Part shown: positions 40,044 through 51,503 of the stretch, piece after piece
Layout: each line of letters starts with the position of its first letter
Position numbering within the stretch: the stretch's first letter is position 1
Assembly (NCBI GenBank): GCA_951394045.1
Contig: OX595991.1
Span: 2,108,001 to 2,172,000 of the forward strand
From: Nitzschia sp. DOCU1
Taxonomy: Eukaryota > Bacillariophyta > Bacillariophyceae > Bacillariales > Bacillariaceae
Reading direction: 5' to 3'
Length of the DNA: 64,000 nt
Made by a program: the position numbers and the translations under genes
The notes under the pieces: model-generated
What the model was told of the DNA's origin: nothing
Seen by the model: only the letters and a program-made list of their open reading frames with translations
The model's database searches: none

Positions 40044-42039
40044 GTTGCATGCAGTACTGCTGGTGCACCTCTGCCAGTGTTCATTGCAGATGCTGTCCAC
40101 CAACAAGCTGCTCGAGGACCCGCCCCGTGTTCGTCGATTACTTGAACTTGTACTAAAGTGGCAGCTCATACCGCTATTGCCACCAACATCTACCACCATC
40201 CTGCTAACACACTTGTTCTTCTTGGGACGGGATCTGAAACACTCGTCGGTAGTATGTGACTAGAAGATTTGTTTTCGTTCCCGTCCCCAACGAAAAAGCA
40301 AAAGACGCGAATGGATCATTTTTGCCGCCAGCAACAGTGCCAGAAACAACGACCGCAAGCCGAACGTGCTGGTGTTGGTACTCTCCGGAGGAGTCGTTGC
40401 TGTGGGCACTGGCACCAGCGACGAGCGGATGTATTGTATTACTACTACCTGCTGTGAAAAATAATGTACACGTAGTGAAGAATTCGATTGTAAAGTAGTA
40501 CTCCTGGTCCTACATTGCCTTCTACTAGTAATAGCCCCCAAGAATTTAAAATCGTCAGGGTAGTAACTACCTTGAAAGTGCGTACTCTACGGTGTTTTAA
40601 CTTTAGACCTAAAAGTTGGCAAAGAATGGTCGCTTCGACGACAGAGGATCTTCCTGCCTCTTACACCAGGTACGGTGCGGGGAAGTAGAACAACCTTTTT
40701 GCGTACCAGAACGTGTCGGATCGTTTGTTTACCTGGTATTACTCATGATTTCTCTCTACTAGCAAAACAGTCGTACGGTCGCTATTTTTAGGTAGTTGCT
40801 AACTATAGTAAGAGCTATGCATAGGATTCGTTCGTTCCCATCGCCTCTGTATTCGTGTAGGTCAGTTCCGATGACGATCCTACCTACCTGCTCCTCCTGG
40901 GTGACTGCTGTTCTTGGCGTCCTCGTGTCGGTGTGGCCAATACCACTATTGGAACTTGACGATCCATTGGGCGTTGCAGTTCGGACTTTCTAAAGTTCTC
41001 TCTAGTGTAGCTTTTGATTTCGCAAACGGTACGATACTCTCTGGGAGTAGAGAGGCTGCAACTGTGACATAGTGGTAACGGGAGCTAACTATCATACGCT
41101 CGCCTGCTGAGTTCATCACCGCCAGCGCGGCAGTGTATTGGGCCAATACCACTATTGGAACTTGACGATCCATTGGGCGTTGCAGTTCGGACTTTCTAAA
41201 GTTCACTAGTAGTGTAGCTTTTGATTCCGAAACTGCATCGTACGATACTACTCTCTGGGAGTAGAGAGGCTGCAACTGTGACAGTGGTACCGGGAGCTAG
41301 CTATCATACGCTCGCCTGCTGAGTTCATCACCGCCAGCGCGGCAGTGTATTGGGGATGTCGCGGAAGAATAGGAAGAATCTCGATACTTCTCGGAGTTCT
41401 TTGTACAGCATGATTATCCGAAGGAGGAAGGAGGAAGACAATCGCCCTTTCGGGACCGCACATCAAACGACTGACAAAAGGGCAAGGAGAATTGAAGAAT
41501 GCCACGGAAGCCGTATCCTTAAGTCCAAATGGCAATTGACGTAAGTAGAGCAACGAGTGGCAGAATTGTGCCACATAAAATACCGGGGGTTCCGCCGGCG
41601 GCACAATATTCCTCGCCTAGGAAGTTTTTTGTCATTTGTTAAAGAAATAGAACCGAAAAGTGTAAGGCGAAGAGCGTGTAGGAGCGTTTATACCGAGGTG
41701 GAACAATTGCAGGTTAAACAAAGGAAAATATCATATCTCCGAACGACATTTTCTGTGTTGACATTTGACATTTTATTTAAGGTATCGTGGAACTTTGGGC
41801 CCACTTCGGGCAATTTCATCCTCATTAGTGAGCACTTTTCCTCCGCGGCAAAAATGTCGCTGAGGTGGACTGCTACTTGCTCGTTAAGTGCAAATTGTTT
41901 CTGTTTCACCGAAACGAAGCCGACCGAGTAAAATTAATCCATTTGACTCATCATTCTCCCCTTTGTCTCTTCTCACAATTTCCGCATCCTGACAATCGAG
42001 AAAACAAATAACTTTCGGTACATCAACACCAATTCAATC
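40044..42039. other. 2 kb gene-free, repeat-bearing stretch
   Basis: No gene supported. It contains a ~206 bp tandem duplication (separate entry). The frame after the Mpv17 stop carries a GTAAGT just before the stop codon, so an alternative spliced 3' end of that gene is conceivable. The right end (about 41940-42039) is pyrimidine-rich and could be the promoter of the small frame at 42040. Confidence 0.5.
40936..41354. repeat. Tandem duplication, two copies of a ~206 bp unit
   Basis: The sequence beginning GCCAATACCACTATTGGAAC at 40936 recurs at 41142, and the similarity runs to about 41354 with small indels and substitutions. Both copies contain an internal CTCTCTGGGAGTAGAGAG palindrome-like segment and end near GCGCGGCAGTGTATTGGG. 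Neither copy has a coding frame. The two copies are perhaps 90-95% identical by eye, so the duplication is fairly recent. Confidence 0.85.
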
Positions 42040-42234
42040 ATGACTTTCAAGAACTCCCAATCCATCAATTTCACCGCCTCCTCTAGCTTGATCTCCTTGA
42101 GCTTCCCAGTCTCGTCTCCTCCGGCCACAAAGAGCAAGCATAACAGCAAGATGGACTTCCTCATTGACATCCTCGACGATGTGCTGGATATTTTGGCGGA
42201 CGATTCCATGCCATCCTGCTCAGCGAAGCAATGA
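42040..42234 (+). CDS. Possible small protein with strongly biased codons, 64 residues
   Basis: ATG at 42040, stop at 42232-42234. The protein is Ser-rich at first (MTFKNSQSINFTASSSL) and ends in an acidic amphipathic stretch (MDFLIDILDDVLDILADD). Almost every codon uses the C- or G-ending form seen in argininosuccinate synthase and uL3 (TTC, AAG, TCC, ATC, CTC, GAC), unusual for random intergenic DNA. The antisense frame over the same bases is longer but lacks this bias. I recognise no family. Confidence 0.42.
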   Translation: MTFKNSQSINFTASSSLISLSFPVSSPPATKSKHNSKMDFLIDILDDVLDILADDSMPSCSAKQ

Positions 42235-43142
42235 ACTTGATCGAAACACGCACTTTTTTGCCAGATCCGTATTATCGGTGACGAACCTTCAGCATGGAAG
42301 TCGTCCAAGAAACAGTCGCGAAAAGCGACGAGGGGACACAAACACCGCCCTGGTGCTTGAGCCAAAACTGTCTGAAGCCCGGCGCTTCGAATCAGTTTCT
42401 CAATGGCAGCACTAATGGGCAACCCTGACTACCCCGCAATAAAGAGATCATAGAACAATGATACAAGCTAAAATACAATAGAACGAACAGCTAGTACAAC
42501 AAATACACTTGCCTTCATCGCCACACGTTCCTACTAGTACTTGCTAGTCGCTCCGCCCCTGACTTTCGGGGTTCTGCCCGGTTTCTAGATCTACGACCCG
42601 TGGGGTATCTACTAAAAGTAGAGACTCTTCGCTTATACAGGCATCCACCAGTGTTTGCAGACTTGTTTTTAGAATTCATTGTACTCTACTAGAAAGTAGA
42701 TTTTGTGGTGTACAACGATGATTGCAGCACAGCTGAAATGATGACGCGACATCAACAATTTACTGTTCCAGCTTGTTGCAACCGAGTAGTATACTGGCCA
42801 ATGCTAACTGTCGTCATTGATAGTAGCGACTCCTGAAGCCGAGAGGCCATCACCTGGTAGAAAGTGACGTCACCGCTCTGCGCTGACCAAAACGGGTTTC
42901 ACTCATGACTCGGTCCCACTTGCTGCCGAGACCCCTCGCGTCTCGTCTCGAACAAAACGATTGATGATGTGTATAATGAGAGAGAGAATTGGAAGGGAGG
43001 GACGTCCACATTGCAACAACGCTGATACAAAGATTGTGAGTAGTATCCCTCCCGTTTGGTCTTGCCATTCTTCTCGCGTCCATACGGGTGAAAGACTTTT
43101 TCAGAACGCATCGTCTTAGACAAAACAACTTGAAGAATCATC
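42235..43142. other. Intergenic, nothing supported
   Basis: 908 bp upstream of the HAD hydrolase gene. Short frames only. Several small runs of CTACTAG-type sequence occur here and in other gaps of the window without forming a clear repeat. Confidence 0.45.
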
Positions 43143-44081
43143 ATGACCAGCAAGACTTTTACCACGCATTCTTCATTTGCGGAAATCGTCGACCTTTATG
43201 ACGGCTTCATTCTCGACCAGTTCGGTGTTCTCCACAATGGCAGTCATGGGCTCCAGGGTGCCCCAGAGCTAGTCGACAATCTCTACAAAATGGGGAAGAA
43301 GCTAGTCATCCTGTCAAATTCATCGTCGTCCTCAGTGGCTACAAAAGCCAAGCTTCCCAAACTAGGATTCAATGCCGATCATTTTGACGGGGTGGTCACG
43401 AGTGGAGAAGAAGCTGGCCATTATATTTCTGAGAATTTTCAGGAGAAGAAGGCTCTATTTCTGACGTGGAAAACTCCCAAGACACCATCTCCTATGAAAT
43501 TCGTTGAACTGTGTGGGAATATTCAGATCACGGACAAGCCAGAAGAGGCAGATCTCGTTATCCTGCACGGCATCGATGTATTGCGTGGTCCAGGTCCCGA
43601 CGGAGAAGCCAACGAACAGTCTTTGGGCTCGTACTACAGCGATGAGAGTTATGACGCTATTGATCCGATATTGACGGCATGTCTGAAACATCAACTGCCC
43701 ATGATTTGTGCCAACCCAGATTTTATCATGGTTCGGCCTGACGGTAAAATTGGCCACATGCCAGGGAAAATTGCGCAACGCTATGAGGAGATGGGTGGGG
43801 CTTGCACAAGTTTTGGAAAACCCCACGTGCCACATTTCGAGGCCTGCTTGAAAGTACTTGGATTGCCAAAAGACCGCGTCGCCCACGTCGGTGACTCCCT
43901 TCATCACGATGTGGCTGGCGCCAATGATACGGGCATCGCCAGTGTCTTTGTTACCGGTGGCGTCCATTGTGACGAACTTGGGTCTCCGCTAAATACAATG
44001 CCTCCCACCGCCGCATTGGAGGCGCTTTTTGAGAAGCATTCTCAGACACCGACACACGTTGTGCCCATGTTTCGAGCATAA
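43143..44081 (+). CDS. HAD-superfamily class IIA hydrolase
   Basis: 312 residues, single exon. Motif I is ILDQFGVLHNG (nucleophile Asp in the class IIA form), motif II is VILSNSSSSS, and the late motif is AHVGDSLHHDVAGAND with the metal-binding Asp pair. VVTSGEEA and ICANPDFIMVRPDGKIGHMPGKIAQRYEEMGG (given here as ICANPDFIMVRPDGK and GHMPGKIAQRYEEMGG) match the cap and substrate region of the subfamily that includes plant and bacterial proteins annotated TIGR01459. These proteins are predicted phosphatases with no settled substrate. No targeting signal. All core residues are present. Confidence 0.88.
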   Translation: MTSKTFTTHSSFAEIVDLYDGFILDQFGVLHNGSHGLQGAPELVDNLYKMGKKLVILSNSSSSSVATKAKLPKLGFNADHFDGVVTSGEEAGHYISENFQEKKALFLTWKTPKTPSPMKFVELCGNIQITDKPEEADLVILHGIDVLRGPGPDGEANEQSLGSYYSDESYDAIDPILTACLKHQLPMICANPDFIMVRPDGKIGHMPGKIAQRYEEMGGACTSFGKPHVPHFEACLKVLGLPKDRVAHVGDSLHHDVAGANDTGIASVFVTGGVHCDELGSPLNTMPPTAALEALFEKHSQTPTHVVPMFRA

Positions 44082-44178
44082 GCGAGATGTCTACTATCTA
44101 TCGAGCGAGGACCGTGAACTATTCTGACAACACACAGTAGTAAGTGAGAAATAACTAGTCCTGAGTAGATTATCAAAT

Positions 44179-45434
44179 CTAGTTGTTCGACTTGGAGGCA
44201 AGGGGACCCAAGAACTTGGCCTTTTCCTCGGCGGTCTGGAAGCGTCCGTGACCCATCTTGGAAGAAGTATCGATAAACTTGAGCTCGATAGTCTCCAAGT
44301 GCTTTCGGCTGGTGTGCTTCATCAAAGACTTTCGAAGAATCAAAGGTCGCTTCTTAACTCCGACAACGGCTCCCTTCAACATGATCCAGTCCTCATTGAC
44401 CTCACCATAATGAACGAATCCTCCCATAGGGGTGATTCCCTTGACGGTAAGGTCAGCCTCGGTTTGACAACTGGCCTTGTCGTCCTTCTTTCCGATGCGG
44501 TAAACCTTCTTGTTGAGTTCGGTACGGTGGAAGTATCCATTCTGACCAGCACGGGCAACAGTGGTGGAGACACGGGAAGGGTGCCAAGATCCGATACATG
44601 CGACCTTTCGCAAACCACGGTGAGTCTTTCGGGGAAGACGGCTGACACCCCAACGAGTGACGACACCTTCGTATCCGCGACCCTTGGTAACACCGATAAC
44701 ATCAACGTTCTCGTCCTTGCTGAAGACAGAGTCGCAAGAGACTTGCTTCTCGAACAAGCTCTTGGCAAAGTCGACCTTGGCAGCAGCGTCTCCTCCGTTG
44801 ATTTGGATCTCCATAATGTGGGCCTTCTTCAATCGGAGGTTGAGCAACTTGACTTGGGTGTGGGCGATAACACGAACAACAGTGCAGAACTTCTTGATGC
44901 GCTCAAGCTCGGCCTCAATGTCCTTTCCGCCCTCCTCGGTGTATTTCTTGGCGTACTTGGTGAAGGCCTTTTTCTTGCTTCGGTACCAGTTCTTGTAAAG
45001 ACGACGCTTGAACTCTTCGTTCAAGTGCTCCGCGAAAACAGTAGTCAAGGTACGGAGACCAAGAGGGGTCTCAACGTAACCAACAACACCCACAACGACC
45101 ATGGGAGGAGTCTCGATGACCGAGACGGCATCGACAACTTCCCGCTTGTGCATGAGAGCACCAGCACGGTCGACGCTGCGGACAACGTGGGTCATACCGG
45201 CCTTGTATCCACGGAAGGCGGTGAGGTGAGGAGCCTCCGCGGCGTTGTCATGGGGGAAGGATCGGACGCGACCAGAATGGTGCTTGGTGCGCTTCTTGGG
45301 GAGGAAACCCAAGTTTCCCTTACGGGGAGCTTCAAACTTGCGGTGAGACCTACGAAGTTAACAAAACGTAGGGAAAAGTGAGATCTATGCAGTGTCAGAC
45401 GTTTTCACATGCTATTTCCATGGTCAACTTACAT
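44179..45434 (-). CDS. RPL3: 60S ribosomal protein uL3 (RPL3), start codon split by an intron
   Basis: Cytosolic large-subunit protein near the peptidyl-transferase centre. The main exon 45349-44179 encodes all but the first two bases of the start codon and gives, after splicing, 390 residues. Conserved text includes [43 protein letters not shown] and the loop [34 protein letters not shown] (pieces: [31 protein letters not shown]). The expected N-terminus M-S-H-R-K-F is obtained only if AT (45434-45433) is spliced across an 83 bp GTAAGT...AG intron to G-TCT-CAC. Codons are strongly optimised. Length is close to the ~390-400 usual for eukaryotes. Confidence 0.96.
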
Positions 45435-45954
45435 GTTGAAAGTTTGTTGGAACAATCAGGGGCTGCAACCATCTTCGTCGCAAAACTCCTCTTTCCACCC
45501 TCGGACCGCTTACCACTTTACTGAAAATTTTGACGGCTCTCGATGCTATTGAGCGCGGATTTGTGAGATTCCAAATTCTACTTTGACTGCTTCGAATGAA
45601 CTCAAGCCCATTTTTTGTTCGAGAACAGTCCATTCACACGTTGTCCGTCAATGTTCGCCTGTAGGAATCTTCAAGAACCGACGTCATCAGTTCGTCGCTG
45701 ATTGGAGGCTGTAGTGTGTCGAGTGTGGCATCAACCTTTGCGTGCCAACGATGATGATGCTGATGATCGATGCAATCGGGCAACCGACATCAATTTCATC
45801 AATGCCGCTCGTCGTGCATGGTGGCCCTTGACCTTCTTGTTTCTCGTGGATTTACGGTTGCTGCATGAAGCTGAGCTGAGCTGAGCTGGCTAAGCATTAG
45901 TTGATCATCGCTGCGACGATTCCATACCAGGGCTATCGGTGGGTAAACGGTGCA
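45435..45954. other. Divergent upstream region
   Basis: 520 bp between uL3 (leftward) and the MATE gene (rightward). The first ~100 bp are the uL3 5' leader. The tail contains a short AGCTG direct repeat (about 45871-45888). No other gene supported. Confidence 0.5.
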
Positions 45955-47820
45955 ATGGCTCGCCTCCGATTCGAGCGTTGGGCTGGTGGGTCGTCGAGAA
46001 GGAGGACTATTTGGGTACTAGTTTTGGGGTTACTGTTATTGTCGACCGTTGGCGTCCGGTGTTTTGCCATCAGCGAGAACAACAAAAACAGATTGCGACC
46101 GCATTCATCAGTTGACCCGCTTCCGAGAATAGCCGACGGCGTCCAAGGTCGCTTGCCGCGATCGTTGACAAGATTATTCGGGAAGGGAGATGAAGATGGG
46201 CCACAGGCGTCTGAGGACGCCAACATGGATCCCAATGAGGTCCCAGCGGTTCCTGCACAAACAAAAGCCGCACCAAACGCCGCTGTTCTTGGCAATTGGC
46301 CATGCTTTGACCAGTTAGATCGAGAACTCATCAGGATATCGTTGCCAGTGATTGGGAATTATGCTATCAATCCTCTGATTGGGGCGGTTGATCTATTCTG
46401 GGTGAATCGGATGGGAAACGCTCTGGCTGTTGCCGGGCAGGCGGCGGCAAACCAAGTGTTTAGCTCGGCATTTTGGTTCACATCCTTCCTTCCGAGCGGT
46501 ACGTACGGAATCATCATCGAATGGGGTCATTGGACGATTTTGGAATCTCATGACATCACGTCTCCTTCTTTCTGTAGTTACCGCAACCCTCGTTTCAAAG
46601 CAACATGCCAGTAAGAACAAGAAGGGCACCCGCGATGCGATATGTCAGGCGTTGTTCGTCGGCTTCTTCATCGCCTTGATTGGCACTCCTCTCATGTTTC
46701 TAAATCCCGATCGAGCACTTAGCTCGGTCCTTTCTGAAGGGGCTCCAGCCCTGGAATATGCTAGGCCATACCTTTTGATCCGGTCGTTCGCGTTCCTACC
46801 ATCGTTGATATCGTTAGTTGGGTTTTCGGCGTTTCGAGGTACGTTCCGTTGGGTATGGGTGCGAAAACTCGTCGTGAAGGTCTCTGACGCCGCTACCGTT
46901 GAACTGTAGGAATCCTGGACACAAGAACACCCGTTAAAATCAGCGCATTTGCCAATATCTTCAACGCTGTTTTGGATCCGATTTTAATCTTTTCTTTTGC
47001 CATGGGGGTCCCAGGAGCCGCTTTGGCTACGCTGGCGGCAGAGATCATCTCCGCTGCGGTGTATATTACGTTGCTACGGCAACGAAACCTTATTCGATGG
47101 AGAAGGCTTGTGCGGCCACCTAAATGGAAGAGTTTGGAACCTTTGCTAAAGGGTGGAGCTGCGTTACAGCTCCGAAACTTGTCGCTTAATCTTACTTTTT
47201 TGGCGGTTGCGAGGGTGACACAATCCATCGATGAGACAGGGGTTGCGGCAGCTGCTCATGCCATGGCTATCCAAACGTTTCAGATCGGAGGCATTGTACT
47301 GCTAGCTCTGTCCACTGTAGCCCAAACGGTTGTGCCGAACGCAATGGTGCAACGATACGACGCTGAGTCCAAGCAAATAATCGGTGGGCTCGAGTATGCC
47401 AAATCTACTGTGAATCGGTTAATGAGCTGGGGCTTTATTCTGGGGTGCGCCCTTGGATCCTTTCAGATTCTTTTGCTGCCTGCCATCCGAAGAGCAACTC
47501 CGCTCCAGGAAGTCCGGGACGCGGCTAGAATGCCCGCACTCATTGCGAGCGTACTCCAAATCATCAATGGGTTGGTCTTTATCGGAGAAGGGGTGATGAT
47601 TGGCACTGGCTCCTTTTTACAGCTGTCTTTGAGTACGCTGGCCGCTACGATAGGATGTCTGTGGGCACTTCGAGTCTTCCCGCCGATCGTTGGTTTGACA
47701 GGAGTCTGGCTCGGTTTTGGCGTTTTCAACTTCATTCGACTGGCTGGAGTTTGGATTCATCAGACGAAGAATGGTCCACTTGCAAGGAAAAAGATCAATA
47801 AAGCACTGGCAAAAACATAA
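45955..47820 (+). CDS. MATE-family transporter, plastid-type presequence, three exons
   Basis: Exons 45955-46498, 46578-46838 and 46910-47820; introns 79 and 71 bp; 571 residues. The N-terminus has a basic head, a hydrophobic span (TIWVLVLGLLLLSTVGV) and RCFAIS, compatible with a signal peptide plus Phe-start transit peptide. After a ~90 residue linker the MATE fold begins (ELIRISLPVIGNYAINPLIGAVDLFWVNRMG). FSAFRGILDTRTPVKISAFAN, created by splicing exons 2 and 3, is the family's typical F-R-G-x-x-D-T-x-T-P motif. About twelve membrane spans follow in total. Plastid members of this group resemble DinF/EDS5-type exporters. The substrate is unknown; an H+ or Na+ antiport mechanism is by family. 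Confidence 0.9.
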
Positions 47821-47896
47821 TTACCAGAAATAGCTCTGTATTATAGTTGCTACTTTATTCGAGCAACGAGGGTGCACCCAACTATTTCATTACTAA

Positions 47897-50800
47897 CTAG
47901 AACTTCCGTCGCTGCGACTGCGCTGCGTAGCTATTTTCCTTGTCGGTTCGTGAACGATTCTTGCTCGAGCCACTCTCCTTCCTTGTGCTCGAAAGGTCGC
48001 GTGAGCGGTCAATGGAAGTCGACTGGTGGAGCTGATTGATATAGGAAACTGGGCCATTTTTCTTTCGACGATTAGCCTCCTCCTGCCGGCGATTGGCCTC
48101 CTCTTGCCGTTCTCGTCGTTCATCTTCCAGCCGTTCTTTATACTTGGCAAGCTTTTTGACGAGCTTATCGTTCACCTCTTGTAGTTGGGAAAGGGTACTA
48201 TTGAGCTCATCGTTTCGCTCCTTTTCGACGCGCAGCTTCCTCTTGAACTCGTCCACTTCGTCGTAGTTGCTCCTTTGAAGCTGGACCACCTCATTCTCCT
48301 TGGTCTCGTAAATGGTCGATAATCGGACCATATCTCCAAACAGCTCTTCCAGATTATCACGAAGTGCTTCATTGGCTGCTTCACGATCTTCAATCGCTTG
48401 GTCTCGCTGATGAATTTCATCCTCCAGTTCCTGCCGGGTACGGAATAACGAATCCAACTTCTCGGTTTGAGACAACATTTCTTCTTCTAGCTCCCGTGCT
48501 TTGCTTTCCTCTAACTCGATTTGACGAGAAAGGTCCTTGTTCTCGTTTTCAAGCTCGGCCGTTTTCGTCAATGCAGCCTGTAGCTCTTCCTTGGTCAGAA
48601 GCACAGTGCGCTGAGATTCTTCAACTTCGACAATGACACTCTTCAGCTGGGACTCCGTTTCTTCGAGTTTTCGAAAGCATTCAGAGGCTCGAGTCTCCGC
48701 GTTGGATCGTTCCGTAGCATGGATGGAAACCAATTGTCGAGCGTCTTGGTTCGAGTTTTCCTTGACTCGGCTCATTTCACGCCTAAAAACGATTACTTGA
48801 GAACGGTTTTGACTATGGAGTTTCTCATTGTGTTCTTCCAGACCTTTTATCTTCTGCTCCGCAGCCCGTAGATTACCAAGCAAACGAGTGTAGTCGTTCT
48901 TCGTCTGCTGTAGCTGCTTTCGTTCCAGCATTTGCCTGGAGAATAGTGTTGTTGCAACAAAGTCTTCATTTTCCGATGTCGCAACTGCTAGCTGCAGACG
49001 AAAGAGCCTCTTGCACAGGTCGAACGACGAGATTCGAGAATCGTCGTCCACGGAACACGACATGAACTGGGTAACAAAGTTGTTGACCACGGTACAAATG
49101 CGGGACTTCAAGAGATGAATCCCTTCGTCGGTTGACGTAGAATAGCTGTAGCCAAGCCTGGCCAGCAATGTTGCCGCCGCAAGTTGTATCGAAACATCCA
49201 CTCCTATTGGGATGCTCTCGTCTTCCTGCTCAATGCATATACTGTTGTCGTCCATGCGAGACAAATTATTTGCAGGTGGCGTGTCAGTATCCAGGGAGAG
49301 ATCACCCCAGTCGCCTTCGGGGTCACGAAAATCGTGCTTTACTTTCTTTGGCTGGACAATAGTGATGATCTGTTCGACGGTTTCGGCTGTCATAGACATG
49401 AGCAAAGTGTCACAATGCCCTTGATCCTGAAGAATCGTATCCACAAGATCAAGCGCCGAGAGCAATAAAGGGCGCTTGTCTTCTGTAGTCGGGATCAACC
49501 GAAGGACCAGGCTCATTACATTTCGAACCTTTTCATCGTCGATCCAATTCCAGAATACCCGAGAGACTTCATCGTGCGTACTCATACTTCGGCGATCAGA
49601 CAAGAGTGTACGAGCAAATCGCAAGGCTTGGATGGAAGCCGAGATGCAATTCGATTGGAAAAGCTCAAAAATTGGCGTCAAGAGATTTGTTGATGACGCT
49701 CCTTGCGAATAAAAACCATCGACGTCCCAGCGTTGAAGTATGGAGAACAACGCTCCCCTGGAAATGAGACGACAGGTATGGTGCAAAATCACGGTTCTTG
49801 GAAGATGGGCTGCCATGTTCTGACTTTCACCGTTCACGGCATCATTCCAGAATTGCTCCACCGCAGGTAGCCAATACCTCTCACATTTCAGGAAGACCGA
49901 CCATGCATCCCCACCGGACAATTTCCAATGTAACACAACATCTAGTCCAAATGGACGGGCTTTGTCATAGCCTTCATCATATGTCCATCTCGGTGATTCG
50001 TGATGGCCGTTGCCTCCGTGCAACGATCCAAACGAAAATAAAGAAATGTTTTCCACCAAAGTTGTAGAATTGACTATTCCATGGTACTCTGACAACTCGC
50101 AATCGTAGCCCCACTGTAGTAGCGACAACAGTGACACTGACGCCAACGCACTCGGAAGGTGCCACGAGGAATGATTTGACGGCAGTTGTGGATTAATGAG
50201 CGTCTGAAGCTTTCGAAGACAATATCCGCCCAAATCTGTGAGGACTTGCTTGCCTAATCCATCCAGTGGTCGTCGTAGTTGATCTCGTTTCAGCAGGATG
50301 CAGAGGAATGACGTCGCCGCAAGTTGCAGTTGCTCCGTTGTTGGCAAGTACGGCCCATTGGTTCGAGTGGGGACTCTGACATTCTCCGAGCTGAAATATT
50401 CGACATGCATTGAGAAAAATGTAAAAAGTGCTCCGAAACAAATCCCGGAAAGGAATTCTTTTCAGCTCTCACCTCAATAGAATGTTGACACTACTTTCCG
50501 CCAGCTGGGTCCATTTGTCGTGGTCCTCATCAACAAATTCCAGCCACCACCCGACATCTGGTCGGCACGGATCCAACGTCAAATATTGCTCTAGCCGATC
50601 CATGGATTGATACGCACGTGTCAGACCTACAAAGGAGATTTGATACAAGGGGTCATCCTTCTTGTCGGCAGTTGTTGTCAATTGCCACAACATCTGAAGA
50701 AGGTTCCGACTGCTTTTCTTGTCTGCCGTTTCTTGAAGTACAGCGGCATACATGACTTCATCGCCCCACTCCTCCATTGCCACTGTCAAGAGAAATAGAG

Positions 50801-51113
50801 CTGCCAGCGAGCCTTCGGCAAGTGGCTGCTGGGCTTGTTGTCGGCATGAAGTACGAACATGCTCTTCCAATAGAGCCAGGACGACTCGTGCAAGATCCCC
50901 TGCCAATTCGGCCGTCCATTCCACAGTGTCGGGCTGTGCTAAAAGAGAGTCGACGACTGGCCGTACCGTGGCGATGGCTGGAGCGCTACTGCCCTGATTT
51001 GTTCGCAAAAACTGTTTCAGAGCCTCTTCCGCAGAAATCGGGCTGGATGATCGCGACGATGACGGTTGAGCATAAGGATTGTTCACCACGGTCCCATAGG
51101 AAAAGGATGGCAT
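47897..51113 (-). CDS. Large coiled-coil protein with helical N-terminal half, two exons
   Basis: Exon 1 is 51113-50473 and exon 2 is 50390-47897 (82 bp GT-AG intron), product 1044 residues. Residues ~25-690 are mixed helical sequence with evenly spaced Leu-rich segments (LARVVLALLEEHVRTS, VSIQLAAATLLARLGYSYS), compatible with an ARM-like solenoid, though I cannot assign repeats. Residues ~704-992 are a long uninterrupted coiled coil (LRAAEQKIKGLEEHNEKLHS, ELENENKDLSRQIELEESKA), ending with a duplicated RQEEANRR. The basic tail holds a KEN tripeptide at 1031-1033 and SRS/RSR runs. The solenoid-plus-coiled-coil plan is like CIP2A or vesicle-tether (p115-type) proteins, but no diagnostic motif decides between them. 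Confidence 0.8.
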
Positions 51114-51503
51114 GCTGACGATATTGCTATTGCGTTGTATCTACACCTTCAAAAGAAGAAACTGTTCTGTTCTGCAGTAGGATATTGCAACATCATGGTC
51201 GTCCCGTTGTGGACGAGAAAGACAATAATCTGGAAGATGGGAAAATATGACCGTTATTTTTCAAATTGATGGAATCTGGAATTTCTGGGTTGAAAGATTT
51301 TACTATGATGTGAGAAATTGACCAAGTCGACCACTTGGCGGGCAAGAGTTGCCGCCGACCGTACAAACACAAGCGAAGAGTTTCGATGACAATGGAGATC
51401 GATCGAAAGACACCGTCGGCTCTTGCTCTTCCCGTGATGCAGCAAAGCCTAATCGACGGGCTCCAGCAATACCCGGTGAATCTCGTGTGCAATAGACCAA
51501 AAC
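51114..51503. other. Divergent upstream region
   Basis: 390 bp between the coiled-coil gene (leftward) and the gamma-carbonic-anhydrase-like gene (rightward). No supported open frame; presumed bidirectional promoter. Confidence 0.5.

Noticed and set aside
41973..42422. 149-codon minus-strand frame over 42040-42234
   Set aside because: The plus-strand frame shows clear codon bias, which the minus frame lacks; the hydrophobic run in it is a by-product.
44248..45381. 377-codon plus-strand frame antisense to uL3
   Set aside because: Shadow frame produced by strong codon bias of the ribosomal protein gene.
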